NCBI GenBank assembly: GCA_947561585.1
Contig: CANNZV010003201.1
Span: forward strand, 1 to 64,000
Source of the DNA: Caprella mutica
Lineage: Eukaryota; Arthropoda; Malacostraca; Amphipoda; Caprellidae
DNA length: 64,000 nt
Direction of reading: 5' to 3'
A program made the position numbers and the translations under genes. Shown in pieces: positions 1 through 13,600 of this stretch (positions are counted from its first letter, which is position 1; the number at the start of each line of letters is the position of its first letter). The notes under the pieces are model-generated. The model did no database searches. It saw nothing but the letters and a program-made list of their open reading frames with translations, and had not been told where the DNA came from.

Positions 1-352
1 AACTATTTCCCCCGTTGTTATGAGTGCAAAAGTAAAGCGGGTCTTAACCATGCAATGAACAATCGAAGAACGAATATTCAGAGTGAAAACTTCAATGAGA
101 TCAAAATGTCACTGAAATTATTCAATTTCCAAATATTTTTCAAGGAAGAAGTTTAAACACTCTGTATTATAATGTCTACCATAAAAATAATTATTTTCTT
201 ATCATTCACTGACTTTTACTAAGTAAAATCACAGAGTTAGCTCTAAGAATAACCACAGAGTTAGCTCTAAGAATAACCTTCGTGCAATAACAAAAATAAT
301 CACCCTCACCCTTTGGTTACCTGTTCTTAAACTATGTCCATCAGTTTAAAAT
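1..352. repeat. Left copy of a 352-bp direct duplication
   Basis: Bases 1-352 recur at 1546-1897, an offset of 1545 bases. Reading the two side by side I found one mismatch (T at 140, C at 1685). Each copy contains a 23-base motif (CACAGAGTTAGCTCTAAGAA and neighbours) twice in tandem. The right junction is sharp. Copy 2 continues into a Tc1-like fragment that also occurs near 37.7 kb, whereas copy 1 breaks off there into unrelated DNA, so copy 2 sits in the older context. The left limit is unknown because the repeat starts at the window edge. Confidence 0.9.
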
Positions 353-360
353 AAAATAAA

Positions 361-740
361 GTCAATATATACCCGTGCGTATCATAGTTACATTTGTCAT
401 GTTTAATTCCCGTCGTGGAGGAGCGGACACCAAATAAATAATCACACTACGGGTATTATAAGATAGACTAATTTATTTGCCCGTTATAAAAAACGGGTCT
501 TCAGTAGTAATTTATTACCCGTAATTAGGTTATTTTAAGTGAATTAAAAGAAAATACATTTTTCTGCACAAACTGATACTTTTTCCATAGACAAAATACA
601 TATAAAAATGAATACAAACAGAGGAGTTTAAATATCAAGTCAATATATTCCCGTGCGTATCATAGTTACATTCTTCATGTTAATACCCGTCGCGTAAAAG
701 CGGACACCAAATAAATAAATAAACACACGAGGGAAATTAT
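361..740. repeat. Diverged direct repeat pair (361-462 and 639-740)
   Basis: Two segments of about 100 bases share GTCAATATAT, CCCGTGCGTATCATAGTTAC and GCGGACACCAAATAAATA in the same order. They differ by substitutions and small indels, so this duplication is older than the flanking 352-bp one. No coding potential is visible. Confidence 0.75.
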
Positions 741-1545
741 TAGTATAGTTATAGTTATTAATTTGAAGCATTCAAGTTTTTCTATAACTTATTATAGTGA
801 CTTCATGCATTATTGAATCAATATGACTTTTCTAAATCACAATGAAAAAAAAGAATTAAAGAAGAAAAGAATTTTTCAAAATTCAAACGGGTTTTCGAAT
901 TATTAACACTGGATTTATAATGTGATAGATAAGAATTATTTCGACATAATTTCCAGGATATTTTTAGAGACTATTTAACAGAATGGGCTGAATTTTTTTG
1001 GAATCCTTCTGCCTATGGTCCTACAGTACTCTATTGATTTGTTTTACGAAATTCAAACAGATTTTGGAATAATTCGAATTTAAAGTTGTAATGGAATGCA
1101 TATGGATTTAATTCAAATCGGGAAATACATTGTAACATACGAAATAAATAAAAAAGTAAAATTTGCATTAATCGGATCAAAAAAATATCAATTATATGTA
1201 AAAATCGTCTATCAAAATTACTGCGTTAGCCGTTTCTTGAAATTCAAAGTACTTTTCGAGATATGACAAGAATTAGAAAATGAAAAAGTAAATGTCAAAT
1301 TTTACATATTTTGCACGATTGAAAATATAATAATTTATATGAATAAATAATAATTTATTAATTGAATAAATATTCGAAATATATGATATTTAGGATACTT
1401 ATAATCAAATTTTAACGAATTTTACATAATTATATTAATTAATTTAAATGAATGGAACCAATTTATGATGAAAAAATGATTGAAAAATCACGTAAATTTT
1501 TTACTTCAGCGATGAAAAAACTCAAGTGAAAACACATTTTAAAAG
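741..1545. other. AT-rich spacer between duplicated copies
   Basis: Very AT-rich DNA with no long ORF, no splice-bounded open segment and no recognised repeat. I see nothing functional in it. Confidence 0.5.
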
Positions 1546-1897
1546 AACTATTTCCCCCGTTGTTATGAGTGCAAAAGTAAAGCGGGTCTTAACCATGCAA
1601 TGAACAATCGAAGAACGAATATTCAGAGTGAAAACTTCAATGAGATCAAAATGTCACTGAAATTATTCAATTTCCAAATATTTTCCAAGGAAGAAGTTTA
1701 AACACTCTGTATTATAATGTCTACCATAAAAATAATTATTTTCTTATCATTCACTGACTTTTACTAAGTAAAATCACAGAGTTAGCTCTAAGAATAACCA
1801 CAGAGTTAGCTCTAAGAATAACCTTCGTGCAATAACAAAAATAATCACCCTCACCCTTTGGTTACCTGTTCTTAAACTATGTCCATCAGTTTAAAAT
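1546..1897. repeat. Right copy of the 352-bp direct duplication
   Basis: This is the second copy of bases 1-352 with one visible mismatch. Such similarity implies a recent duplication, gene conversion, or an assembly duplication of allelic sequence. It runs without a break into the Tc1-like terminal fragment at 1898. Confidence 0.9.
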
Positions 1898-2010
1898 TGT
1901 TTTACCTGTTAATAGTACAATAAGAGGCGCAGAAAATTAGAACAAGATACAGCTTTTTCGTCCATTGGCTAACGAAACAGCGGAAAGATTTTTGTGGCCC
2001 ATACTGTATA
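1870..2010. mobile_element. Tc1-like terminal fragment, copy 1
   Basis: The segment from ACTATGTCCATCAG to GTGGCCCATACTGTATA recurs at 37727-37883. The shared blocks include ACCTGTTAATAGTACAATAA and TTTTTCGTCCATTGGCTAAC. Read on the - strand, the end (TACAGTATGGGCCACAAAAA) resembles the terminal repeat of Tc1-type transposons. This copy lacks an internal stretch of about 20 bases that the other has. No transposase is present. The family assignment rests on the terminal motif only. Confidence 0.55.
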
Positions 2011-3600
2011 TAGGGTCGGACAGGGTATCACTGCGCAAACCCTTTTCATAGGGTATCACTCCGCACCCCTTATAATTTTAGAACCACTTGTTTTAGCCTA
2101 AATCTGATTGCATCATAATTTAAAGCATCTTCTTTTCTTCCTTAATCATCATGACTATGGCTCGGACATTGGAGCATTTATAAGTTAAATGCCACTAGCG
2201 CTCATAATGCTCCAAACGCTATAAACGCCCCAAAATGCTCAAAACTCCCCAAAATGCTCCTTATGTACTCTGGTTGACTTCTATTGCGCACCAAGATTGA
2301 GTAATGTCAAATAACTGTATGATTCTTACCGGGTGGAAAACTGCACTTTTAAGTGTATTTAATGGTTCATAGAGCTTAAACGTGAATGATCGAACTAATT
2401 TCACATAGTTATCTACCAGTGATTGCTGAGACTGTTTATTTAGGTAACATTAATAATTCATACATTTCTTTCCCCATTCTTCTTATAACCAATAATTAGT
2501 TCGTATAAATATACTTAAACTAAAAATAGATTAAAATACGAATTTGATATTGATAGAGAGATAGCTTCAGTGAAATACCAGGGTATGTGTTTGTGTGCTA
2601 TTACCTAGGTACAGTCAAAGAAATTGTATCCGTATTTATTTTTTGATAGTTAATTAATTTCAAATGTTGAAGAGAAATCATATTACAGGTAAAGCTCGGG
2701 CAAAAAATATCCGTTCTATAAGGGCCATGTAGCTCTTACAATGACATCTTTAAATTATATGGATTAATAAATATATTCTATGTCTACCATTAATCTAGTC
2801 ATGCATTGATTAATTAGATTATATTCACTTAATGAGTTAATGTATTGTTGTTCAGTTTTTTTAATGATTTAATTTTGTTACCCTTTTCTTATACATTTTC
2901 TTTGATTAGAAAAGTTCTTTAAAAATTAAAAAGAGGTGTAACTATTCTAATAGTAACCCTAGATTTTCACGTAATTCATATCTATTTAGCTGCTAATATC
3001 TTTGTTTTATTTTACATACCTTATTTTTTCGTACATTTGTTTGAGTAAGTAAATACTGGGTTGAATGTTTTGCAAGGCGTAGTGAAGAAACCAGACTAAA
3101 ATCTTTCCCGAATTGACTTCCTAAGATATTTCCCGCTATGCTAGTGCCCCTGTTACTTCCACAGAAGTAGAGATTATTCTTTTTATTGAAATATTTGGTC
3201 TCAGATAGACGATGAAGTGTCAAAAAAAATGTTAAGGAAGTAATGGTTTTATCTTGTTAATATGGGTTAACTTTCACATTCTTACCAAACTTCAACAACA
3301 TGTGATGTTAGAATTTTCTGTAACATTATAGACTCAATATAGATTCCAATATTATATGTACTGTATACGTTCGTTTTGATTTCAACATCTATTTTTCTTT
3401 TTCTTATGTTTTTTCAGGTATTGCACAATACTTTTAAGCCTTACATATTTACATAATGATTTTTCAAAATGAATTATTTATGGATAAAAATTAAAGATAA
3501 TTCTTGTTTATATTACATCCAAAAACTCCAAAAACAAAACCTCGTTGAAATTCTTACTTTGATAAGTAACACGCTTTTTCTTTCGGTGCATGAAACATTC

Positions 3601-3760
3601 CAAAAACTGCCTCAAATGCACCAATAACTGTCCCCAAATTCACTGATAAGTGCTTCAAATGCTCCGATAAGTGCCCCAAATGCTCCGATAAGTGCCCCAA
3701 ATGCCCCGTTAAGTGCCCCAAACGCCCCGATAAGTGCCCCAAATGCTCTTTTTTATCGCT
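3601..3760. repeat. 21-bp minisatellite inside the TIR element
   Basis: About five tandem copies of CGATAAGTGCCCCAAATGCTC, with older versions at the left. A related but scrambled set of GCTCCAAA / GCCCCAAAATGCTC words lies at 2165-2265 in the same element. The predicted HLGHLSE-type peptide on the - strand is only a translation of the repeat. Confidence 0.8.
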
Positions 3761-4312
3761 CGTACTGCACATTTATAGCGCTACAAGTGCTCGTTTTGAC
3801 CGCTACTACTGCTCTTTTTTAAGTGCCCCAATGTCCTAGCTCTAATAATGACCAACCATTATCCTATTAGTATTTCTAGAGTTGAGTTGCGATATATGTA
3901 GTACTCTCAGAATGAACTAAAAATGTTTGCGCTGGTGATATTTAAATACTGCAAACTCTCCAATAACTCTTCTACCAAGTTTTATAGATTCATATCGCTT
4001 TAACATGTTAGTGCAATCAATTACAGTTACATTATGTCAAATTTTCAACTTCACAGTTTCAACGGTTTTCCTCCCACAACCATTCACAGTGATACCACAG
4101 ATAATTTAGAGGTAGACGGGTATCACTGCGCATCATTAATAACCATATTTGTATATAAATAAATATGAAAAAAATATGAACTTTTAGCTCTTAAGAAAGG
4201 CATACATATTGAATAATGTGTTATATAATTATAAATTTGATTAACAATAAACCTACGATCGTAGTAGCTATGCAACTTGATGTGGGGGTATTAAAATAGG
4301 GAGAGTTAATAT

Positions 4313-4800
4313 TTAGGGTGGAGGGGGGGGGGTGAGAGGTTATTGAATCAAATACTGATTAACAACATACGTACGATCGTATTATATTACTTGATACTAT
4401 AAGTAGTTAACTAGTTGCGTAAAATTTAAGTGTTAAATTTGTTGCAGATTCATTAAATATGTGTTTAAAAAGCAAGGGACAAGTAGATTGGGGAGAGGGC
4501 ATGTAGAGAGGGAAACACAGACGTTTAGATGAGGAGGAGGACGATTTAGATGTGGGAGAGGGGGAAATATATGGGGGAGATAGGGAAATAGACGGGGAAG
4601 AGAGAAAATTTGTATGGGAAGAGAGGGAGATTTCGATGAGGAGAGACTGTGATTAAAATGGTAGGAGGGGTGGAATTAGATGGGAAGAGAGGAAGATTAA
4701 GATGGGAAGAGAGGGTTATTTAGATGGGGAAAGAAGGGGCTTTAGATAGAGGGAGGAGGGTCATTAAAATGAGGACAGGAAGGATTTAGGTGGGGGAGAT
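4313..4800 (+). repeat. Polypurine-rich degenerate repeat
   Basis: Nearly 500 bases are dominated by G and A on the + strand, opening with a run of ten G and continuing as loose repeats of GATGGGGAGAGAGG / ATTTAGATGGG. Mirror-like purine tracts of this kind can form triplex DNA. It lies inside the 2013-5053 element. Confidence 0.7.
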
Positions 4801-5055
4801 GAGTGTTGTATTTATGAAATGCGCAGGAATACCCCTTCATGTGCGCAGTGATACCCCGATGCACTCACTAAAAGTTACGCACAAAAAATTGCCAATAAGT
4901 ATTTTTTTATTTAGCTATTATTTCGAAACTGGTTGAGAACCAAACTCATTCATGACCATTTCATCACGAAAAAAAAGAGTTTCTCTAGTACCTTTAGTTT
5001 TCGAGTAAATACTGAGTTTGCGGGATTGTGGGCAGTGATACCCCGTCCGACCCTA

Positions 5056-8000
5056 GTGAGTTTAATTTTTCTATTTAAAGCATTGAACTGATCGATGTAG
5101 CTACTTATTTTAAATTCTCATAATGTGATTATTTGAATAATGTGTAATGCTTGTAATTTGAAGTTATTTATACAGCTATCTTATATAATAATGTTTGATT
5201 TATATGACAGCATTCTACACTAGTTGATGGCGTCACGGGATGGAAAATTACTCTTTACTGGTAGGTACCTAATTCTCATGAAATGTTATGGAAAACAGTA
5301 TGTGTAATGTGTATGAACTAACACAATAAGTAATGTAATTAAATATTAAAGAAAATATAGTAATACCACGTTATATGCACGTTACCGTGCATTTTGCACG
5401 GGTATTCACTAATTTTAATAATATATTGTTAGATTTCCCTGATGAAGATATTCAAAATTGATTGAAGGATCATTAATAAAATTCAATTTTCAAATATTGA
5501 AAATGATATTATTTCGGTGAAAAAAATGAACACTGGCAATCAAATCTATTAAAATAGAATTTCATAAGTTTAGATTTCATATTAGGATAATATTTTAATT
5601 AATGGTCATTGGTCAGTCACAGTACTCGAAAAGTTGGAGTCAATATATAGGTCTTGAAACAATCTAACCTTAAGAAAATTTCGATAGACCTATCATGAGA
5701 TATACTAACACCAACTATACGAATCCTATTAGCCTAAGTAGGTGTCCAATTGTAAACCTTATGAAATTCATAAAATGTTTTAAAAATAAGGCGATGATGT
5801 TCTGTCTTGAAAATGTGTATGTCAAGAGTAAATGAAATCCTTAGAGGGATGCTATTACGATTCCCTTCTCATATAATTTGGATCGGTTGAAATTAGATAA
5901 TTCTACAAGGATGCATGGTTTCAAAATCTGGATTTGTTAATGTCAAGAGTTCATTTATCAGATAGAGATACAATTTGGAGAGTTTCTATATTGGCCTGCA
6001 GTTTCTTCTTTTAAATTTTCTTTGAGATGTTCAATTACTGCAGAGAGTCTGAGAAAGGTTTCATACATTTTGTGGTCTGCTTATTAGGTTTTCCAATTTA
6101 TGTGATGACCAAAACTTTCTCCTTTCATTCACTGTTTCCAATCTTTGAATTAAGAAATCGTCCAAACGTCATGGATTATTTTTTTAAATATTTGAATTAT
6201 TTTCGTCACATAATCATAAAGTAAGTTTAATTAATTTATCTCAGTATTTCTTATGTCAAACCTTTGCTCATTTATTAGTTCCATTAATTAATCCATTAGG
6301 CTATTATTACATTTCCGACTTTCGGAAGGTCCTTTAATTCATACGAACAAAATATTCTGTCTTTTTCTTTGAAACTTTTGTTTTATGATTAGCAAAATCG
6401 CCAAACTAATGTCAAAAAGTTATAACATTTTTATAGGTTTACAAGGAAGTTTAATAAAAATTATCCGTTCTTTAGTGTAGAAGATATTTAAAATACAATA
6501 TGGTACATTGACAAATGATGATATGGTAAATAATCTTTACATGTTAATTAAATTATATGCCCATAATTAATTTGGAATTAAATAATTTGCAATGATTATA
6601 TTATCAGTTAGTATGTACAAGTGAAATAGTATCATCATGTAGTAAATTAGTTAAATTAAATGATTTTAATTAAATGAGCTTAACTAAACTAAGTTTAATT
6701 AATTGATTTTAATTTAAAAAAAATATTTAAATGAGTTTAACTTCAATGCAATTGTATGACTCATGTTATAAAGGAATTTACAAATAATATCATTCCAATC
6801 GAAAAAAGAATAATTCATACAGATGTCACTATTTTATCAAATAGTACAGAACAGATATATAGTATATGACTAAAATGTACTGTAATATTACTGTAAAATA
6901 TATATAAATATCATTAAAGTGTACTGTAATATTACTGTAAAATATATATAAATATTATTATTACTTTACTTAAAATGTTATATAGTTATAGTGCACTATA
7001 ATATTACATACTATATATACTATATATTAGTAATATACTCTTCTCTTTATAGTGTGCTAATTACTTCAGTTGTTGTAGAGACAGTAATTAAGAGCAAAGT
7101 AGACACTATTTGCTCTATGAAGTGTATACACTGGACATGTATTATATAACAGAGCATTATTACCAGTGTTGTAACGTGGCACTAAACGCATGGTGCATGC
7201 ATGCAGCAGGCACTTATTCTTAAATGCAGGCTACATGTATGCATTTTTTTTACCGCATGCTGAATATTCTTCTAGACTAATTTGTCACCATCTCGAAGAA
7301 TGTTATAGAATACCGCTAAAATGGTAAATGACGTCACAATGACGCTTGATTTAGGGGAGGTGTTACACAATTAAGTTTTCATCTGCAAGTTTATGGTTCT
7401 ATATAAATCAATTAAATATTTACTATTTAGTATGCTTTGCTAAGGTAATAGAAATTGAAAGTATCCCTTTGTTACTGACAATTTTCTTAGAATGAATAGA
7501 AAAATTAATATTTGTTTTATTTAATAGGATTAACGTTTCCAGTCCAAAACTTCTATACATATGAATATTTTGTAAAACAACACAATTTAGATATTTAATA
7601 TCTGAAAGTTTTTCTATATACCTACACTTCTTTCAAAGTACATTCAAAGAAAATGGCGAAAAAAGTGGACTAACTAACCTAAATGTGAATACAAAATGCA
7701 TGCAATAAAGCTTTAATAGCATGTTTCAGAGCTTAAAAGCATACTTATAAGGCATACGTGCAAGATTTTCAGAGCATACGTGCATGCTTTTTAGAGCATA
7801 AGTGCATTGCTCTAAACTCTAGAGGCATGTTTTTAGTGCATGATGTCACAAACCTAATTATTACCTTCGCAGATTGAGGAAGGTTATATTTTAGGGGGCA
7901 TTTGTTTATTTTCATCTTGTTATTCGCATAACTTGAAAAGTATTCAGCCAAATTGCCTCTAATTTCTGGGACTATTGGTCATTATCCAGGAACCATTTGA

Positions 8001-8224
8001 ATAGGTTTTGGGAGCAACTGAATTAAAGGTCAAGGTCATTTATAAGTCAAGGATTATTGGATGGTCAATGTTATTTATAAGAGACAGTGAAGGTATGTGC
8101 TCCATATATAATGGTTTCGTGCAACTGAAAAGAAAGAAGTATTTTATTACGGGAATAGAAAAGTGAAAGATTGAATAATTAATTAATTTATTAAATAATT
8201 TTTTTTAGATTCATAGTAACTTTA
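5056..8224. other. Gene-free AT-rich DNA
   Basis: No supported gene. Short structures only: a tandem duplication of about 38 bases around 6875-6955 (TACTGTAATATTACTGTAAA twice), TA-rich runs near 6990-7040, and two clusters of GCATGC / GCATACGTGC words at 7180-7260 and 7690-7840. Small open frames at 6027-6224 and 7769-7951 have no recognisable content. Confidence 0.5.
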
Positions 8225-8232
8225 GTGATAAC

Positions 8233-8401
8233 TAGGGTTGTGACAATATGCGTTTAAAATCATAGATCTCAAAAATATCCTAGACGGTGAGAATTAAAGA
8301 GTATTGAAGCAGCAGTGAATACTTTTAAACACCATTTCAGGTAGTTTAGTCTATAATATTTTCGGGATCTATGATCTTAAACGCATATTGTCACAACCCT
8401 A
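8233..8401. mobile_element. hAT-type MITE, 169 bp
   Basis: Terminal inverted repeats of about 36 bases begin TAGGGTTGTGACAATATGCG at the left and match the reverse complement of the right end with a single difference. The flanks GTGATAAC (8225-8232) and GTATTAAC (8402-8409) agree at six of eight bases, as expected for an old 8-bp target duplication. A TAGGG start and 8-bp duplication are typical of the hAT superfamily. It has no coding capacity. Confidence 0.8.
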
Positions 8402-8409
8402 GTATTAAC

Positions 8410-10449
8410 TATAGCATAGACCTACAATTTAACTTTCATATTAACTATAACTCACATTCGAGCACTACCAATTACTTAAATATTTGCCTGCACATAATAG
8501 TTAAAATAAATGTTTTATTTTCCCTTCCCATTACACCAATGCATTCAATTTCTCCATTAGAAACTAAGTTAGAAACACTCTAATTATGTAAGCCCCACTG
8601 AATTAACTCGCATGAAAAGTCTTTTGCAACTCTGAATCCCATCATCTCCATTATTTTGCCAACTGAAAGCAAATGTTAGTTTCATTCACTCCAGAGAGGA
8701 CAGCTTTACAAACTTTCAGAGCAGGCATTTAATTCTTATATTTTTAAAAGGAAATATGTAAACAGAGGACGGGGAAAAACTATACACAGGAAACAGATTT
8801 TTTGTGGTTACATCCATTTGACGCTATGTTTTATGTACAAAAAGCCAAATTATAATATTGGAATGGAATAACTGTACTTGAATTCAATTGTATGTTCTTA
8901 GCCTTATATTTTATTTCATAATAATATTTTCTCCTCTTCTTATGATTTATTGTTTCATTATTAGAAATTTTAATAATAACATTCTATATGATATATTATT
9001 TTATGTAATAGAACATTAAATAGTCTTCAATAACTTAATTAGCAGGCCTTAATACTCTTTTTACTAGTGTTTATTGCTATATTTTTCCTTGAAACTTCTG
9101 TAAATAATGCATATAATGAATATATCTTTAAATGTTATATAGTATATACACTCATAATAAATCTGAAGTTTTTGTTCTCATTTTCTCTCATTCAAGACCC
9201 CATAAATATACAACAAAATTAATATTAATATTGCAGAATGTTTGGTAACTTGAAAGAGAAAGAAGTTTGGTATATTTTAATATTTAATTGAAATTTGGAA
9301 GTGAGTCATTTACTTTAACTTTGTAAGGAATAATAAGAATATAATTAAATGAAAGGGAGAGCACACTCTTCATGTATATTAAACTTAATAATGGAAGATG
9401 TGGCGTCATATATTTTGAAACTTCATTATGAAAATTAAATTATAAAATTATTCTTAGATTTAACTTAAAAATTTCAAACCAATTCACATTTTTAAAGTTT
9501 TATTCTAAATGAAAAAATAAAGAAGGAGAATAAAATGAAATGCAGGCAGGCCTCGCTTCAAGTACAACTTGCTTTAATAAAAGTGGTACTTATTTCGAGT
9601 CATGTTTCGAAATAAGAACCGTTCGTAGACATAGAAAACGGAGACAATTTTTTGTGATTATTTCACGGTAACTAAAAAAACATCAAAATTATAATCCAGA
9701 TGAGGTTATTAGAAGCAACTGGTTCAGAAATTAAACATGTACTATTTTATGGTAAGTTCCGTGTTTCAACACGTGAAAATCTTTATACATATAATAATCA
9801 TAATTTAATTTTTATTTCAATTGGTATCCATGATACCAATTAGAATAGAAGTTAAATAATAATTATAATATTTTCTTTTCTGACGTGTCCGAAATTGTAG
9901 AACCAACCAATAACTTAGAACTAAGTACCCTACTACTAAAAATATTTCATAGAGCATAAAATTGCGGTTTGAAATGTAGCACAATAATTATATAAATCTA
10001 AGTATCCATTAACTACTCACCTATACTGAGTGAGAGTTAAGATATGGATGGATTTTAAAACATTTAATAAGTTCATGACTTTAAACTTTGATCACAGTCA
10101 CAAACAATGAAAGACTATATTATTATTATTATTATATACGTAGTACTATGATAACTCTAAAACAAACTTTCTCTCTGTAATTCATAGAAAAAGAGATTTA
10201 TAATCAAGGAGTGACAATTATAAATTTCTTGTTACTTTTATTCACTTTCGTTACCGTTCGCTAACTAAACTGAGTCGTGATTTGGTAACTAAAGCGGGGG
10301 AGGCCTGTACAACTGTTGATATTTTAGGATGGAGTTGATTATTTTCCATTATGTAAAAAAACTTCATAAGAATTTCATAGAACAACATTTACCCCAGGCA
10401 GGAAATATTTATTCCTGGGATATTAAGAATAGGACTAGCAAATAAAATA
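8410..10449. other. Gene-free AT-rich DNA
   Basis: No ORF or exon I can support. A small imperfect palindrome around CTTATTTCGA...TTTCGAAATAAG lies near 9590-9625 and an (ATT) run near 10117. The rest is unstructured to my reading. Confidence 0.5.
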
Positions 10450-10604
10450 CCGCGTTTCCACCGCGAAGTTTAAGTCTTTTCAATTTATCACGGTTAAATG
10501 AATGGAAGGCGGTAGAAACGCTATAATATAGACTGCAAATTTGATTGCCATTCATTATATCGTGATTAGTTGAAAAGGTGTAAACTGAGTGATGAAAACG
10601 CGGC
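10450..10604. mobile_element. Short TIR element (MITE), about 155 bp
   Basis: The left arm starts CCGCGTTTCCACCGCGAAGT. The reverse complement of the right arm starts CCGCGTTTTCATCACTCAGT. The similarity continues for about 45 bases (both reach CTTTTCAA..TATCACG or close variants). Target duplication is not clear. The arms are diverged, so this is an old copy. Confidence 0.6.
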
Positions 10605-13600
10605 GATTTATCAGCTAGTAGATGAACATTAAGTTATATGTTTCTTAATAAATTTGTTCATTCAGAATGAAATAAAAAACCAAATACGTGCAGCTTCTTC
10701 GTTAAACAATTTATTGTTATAACATTATAAAAGGAATTCAATTACCATCTCATTGCCAATTAAAAATCAAAGCAACATTAATGAGTGCAGTCACTTCTGA
10801 CATCTCATTAATTAATATCATTCCATTTAGTTTAATCATACGAGCAATTATTTCAATATCATAAAACCGTAACAGTGAAGCCTGTGATATCCACAGTGAT
10901 GATAATTATTATATCCAGTGGGGCTTAATGAGTTCATTTTACATGGAATATTAAATTAAATTAAATTTATGAAATATTCAATAACAAAATCCCACAACCA
11001 CATTTGTGCTCATGGAGTTAGGAAAGCTACTATGAGCCTAAAACTTACACGATAATAATGGAACTGTAGCAGACGTATACTGTAACTGAACTACTTATTA
11101 TTAGTCATTTACAAGATCTGAAAATAGAAAAGAGCATCTAACAACCCTAATGAAATCTAAGACACAGGACATATTTTCCTCAAAATGTCAGTTAGCAGTA
11201 CTCGGACACACCTACAGTATTCGGAAAGTATGCGTTAAAGAATTCTTTAAACATTCCTAGTTGTATTATTTTACTGCGACGTCACTCTATGTCTCTATGT
11301 AAAGATTCTCATGATTAAAATACTGAAATGAGTATGTGGGAAGATTCGATTGCCGAAAAGGAAATTGAATTCTTCATCTTTGGAGTATTTTAATATTTCA
11401 GTCATGATGTACATTTTGTTTCATTTTAGTTTTTACAGTGAATTTCTCTTCACAATCAAATAATATATTCATTGCATCTAAAATGTGTTATTTTGACGGT
11501 GGATCAGTTTTTCTAATTAAATGTTATTAGGTTAGTATCAGGTTAATTAGTAAATGTTAATATTAGGATAGTAAAAGTTAGTATTAGGATATTATTAAGC
11601 TAGTAAATGTTAGTATTACGTTAGTAAAGATTAGAATTACGATATTATTAAAATATTGAATATTAGTAGTTCAACTAGAGAGCTTTGGTAGGCCTATTAA
11701 TGTAGGCCGAACAGTAATCATGTATATTTCCATACCACAATATCACCTTGTATCATAATGATGTTTAGAACATATATATTTTTATATAATAGTGTATGAT
11801 AGCAATGTATATAATATGATACAACATAATTGTTACGGCAATTCCAATCAATATCAATATTCTCATTAGTTTTTAAAGGCATGAAATTTACCTTCTAATT
11901 TTGGCTAAACATTGGAACGGTAGTTAATTTTTGTATCTATGGTGGTCTCTAATAGTTCAATTTAGTTCTCCGTCTAGTAGAGTTGTGGCTATGTTGCTAC
12001 TCTAAATTTGTGGCTAATCGCTAGGTTCTGAAAGATTTATTTTTTATTTTTTTGTTTCTCAGTTCAATAGACTTTTCTTTCAAGTTAGTTTCAATAAAGA
12101 TTTAACTGTATAATGGCTCAATAGTAAATGATTTCAGAATATTTGAAGTTCAAAATTAATGTTTATTTTCGATTAATCATCAACTAAATTCTTAAGCTTA
12201 GTTCAATTTTTCTATTTTTGTTTAAGACTTTTTTTCTAGTGTTAATAGTTTAATTCGTAGTCGTCCTTTCATCCATTCACATTAGATTTTCTTGAAATAG
12301 CATAAACCTTACTATTAGTATTTATTTTCTCCAATATTTACAGATGCAAAAATATGCAACATTTTCAATTTAATAAACTTTTTAAGTGAATTGTCTGCTT
12401 TATAACCTGCAACATTGGAACGGGACAGTGAATCCTAGTGATATAAATAATAGAGCGAAAAATCTCTAACAATAATCATAGTTTTATAATAGTATAATGA
12501 GTAACTGAAACTCCGACAAAAAACTATCAAAAAAGAAAAATTAAAAAGTTCTGAGACAACTTAAAATTAAAAGATGACACTATTTAATGTTCTATTGGTC
12601 CACCTCACATTTCTCTCTGGGTAGACACTGTCCTATAACAATACCAACTTTGACTGTAAAGTTGTTCACCAATACACTGGCAGTCATGAGTTGTTTACTT
12701 CAACTCAGTTCAGTTATATTGACCAGAATACATTCACTTTCAAAGAGGAATTCAAGTCACTGACTTTAATCAAAGGAAACTACAGAGAAGCGCATGGACA
12801 AGATCCTAAATGACATACGACATCAAGAAAAGAACTGAACATTTCTTAGGTTATTCATGTCAACTCTACGCATTTTTTGATGAATTAAAGAATTTCATTT
12901 AAATTTTTCCAATAATGCTATCATTTTTTTGATTATAGGCCACTTAAATTGTGAAATTTTCTTATTCGACTACACAATTTAACAGCCCTTACATACATGT
13001 TTCAATTCATTCAGAACTTTGCTGTTTACAAAGTACACAAACGATGAGTTAGTTTGTCTCTTTATAAAAGAAAAGGAGGACATTTGAGGTTTTCATGGCC
13101 AATTCGTCTCATGTTTCTAGTTAGTATACCTAACATGGTTCTTGGACTCCTGTTTGGTCTTTTCTTTTGTCTCTTGGATCTCATCCAGTTTCTCATTTCT
13201 TCCAATTTTCCGAATTCTTTTGATCTTGAAGTTAAACTGTTGAGTGAGGTCTACCAATTATAAAATCTGAGAAGTCTCCTCGTCCATTTATTGTACACAT
13301 TATGTCTCTCAAACAGTCTTTCGTGCAATTGAAAATGCCTTTGCAATGACTGACATTGTTCACTGTTTCCTGATATTTTCGAATTATGTGAAAAATTTCA
13401 AAAATTAAAATGTCTCAGCTATGTAACCAAACCTACTGAGAAACTATTATTGCCCAAAAAGTAACTCAGTTTTGAGTACTATTTACAAACTCATGACTCA
13501 CCCATAGTATGTGTGTGAACGTTCATACAGTTATATTAACTATTACTATTTCCTTTTGTATTGGAAAATATGGTATTTTATATTTATTTAAGTTTGTGTA

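Larger units (their letters stand above)
2013..5053. mobile_element. 3.0-kb TIR element with TA target duplication and iterons
   Basis: The left end GGGTCGGACAGGGTATCACT and the reverse complement of the right end (GGGTCGGACGGGGTATCACT) match at 19 of 20 bases. Both are flanked by TA (2011-2012 and 5054-5055). The inner part GGGTATCACTGCGCA recurs as separate iterons near 2053, 4116 and, inverted, 4843, which suggests transposase-binding sites. There is no transposase ORF, so the copy is non-autonomous. It carries a GCTCCAAATGC-type minisatellite and a polypurine stretch as internal sequence. A TA target fits Tc1/mariner-like elements, but the TIR is not one I recognise. Confidence 0.75.

Noticed and set aside
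5226..5262. First exon MASRDGKLLFTG before GTAGGT
   Set aside because: Very short, with no downstream partner. A similar CACGGGATGGAAAA word occurs at 42921 in non-coding DNA.
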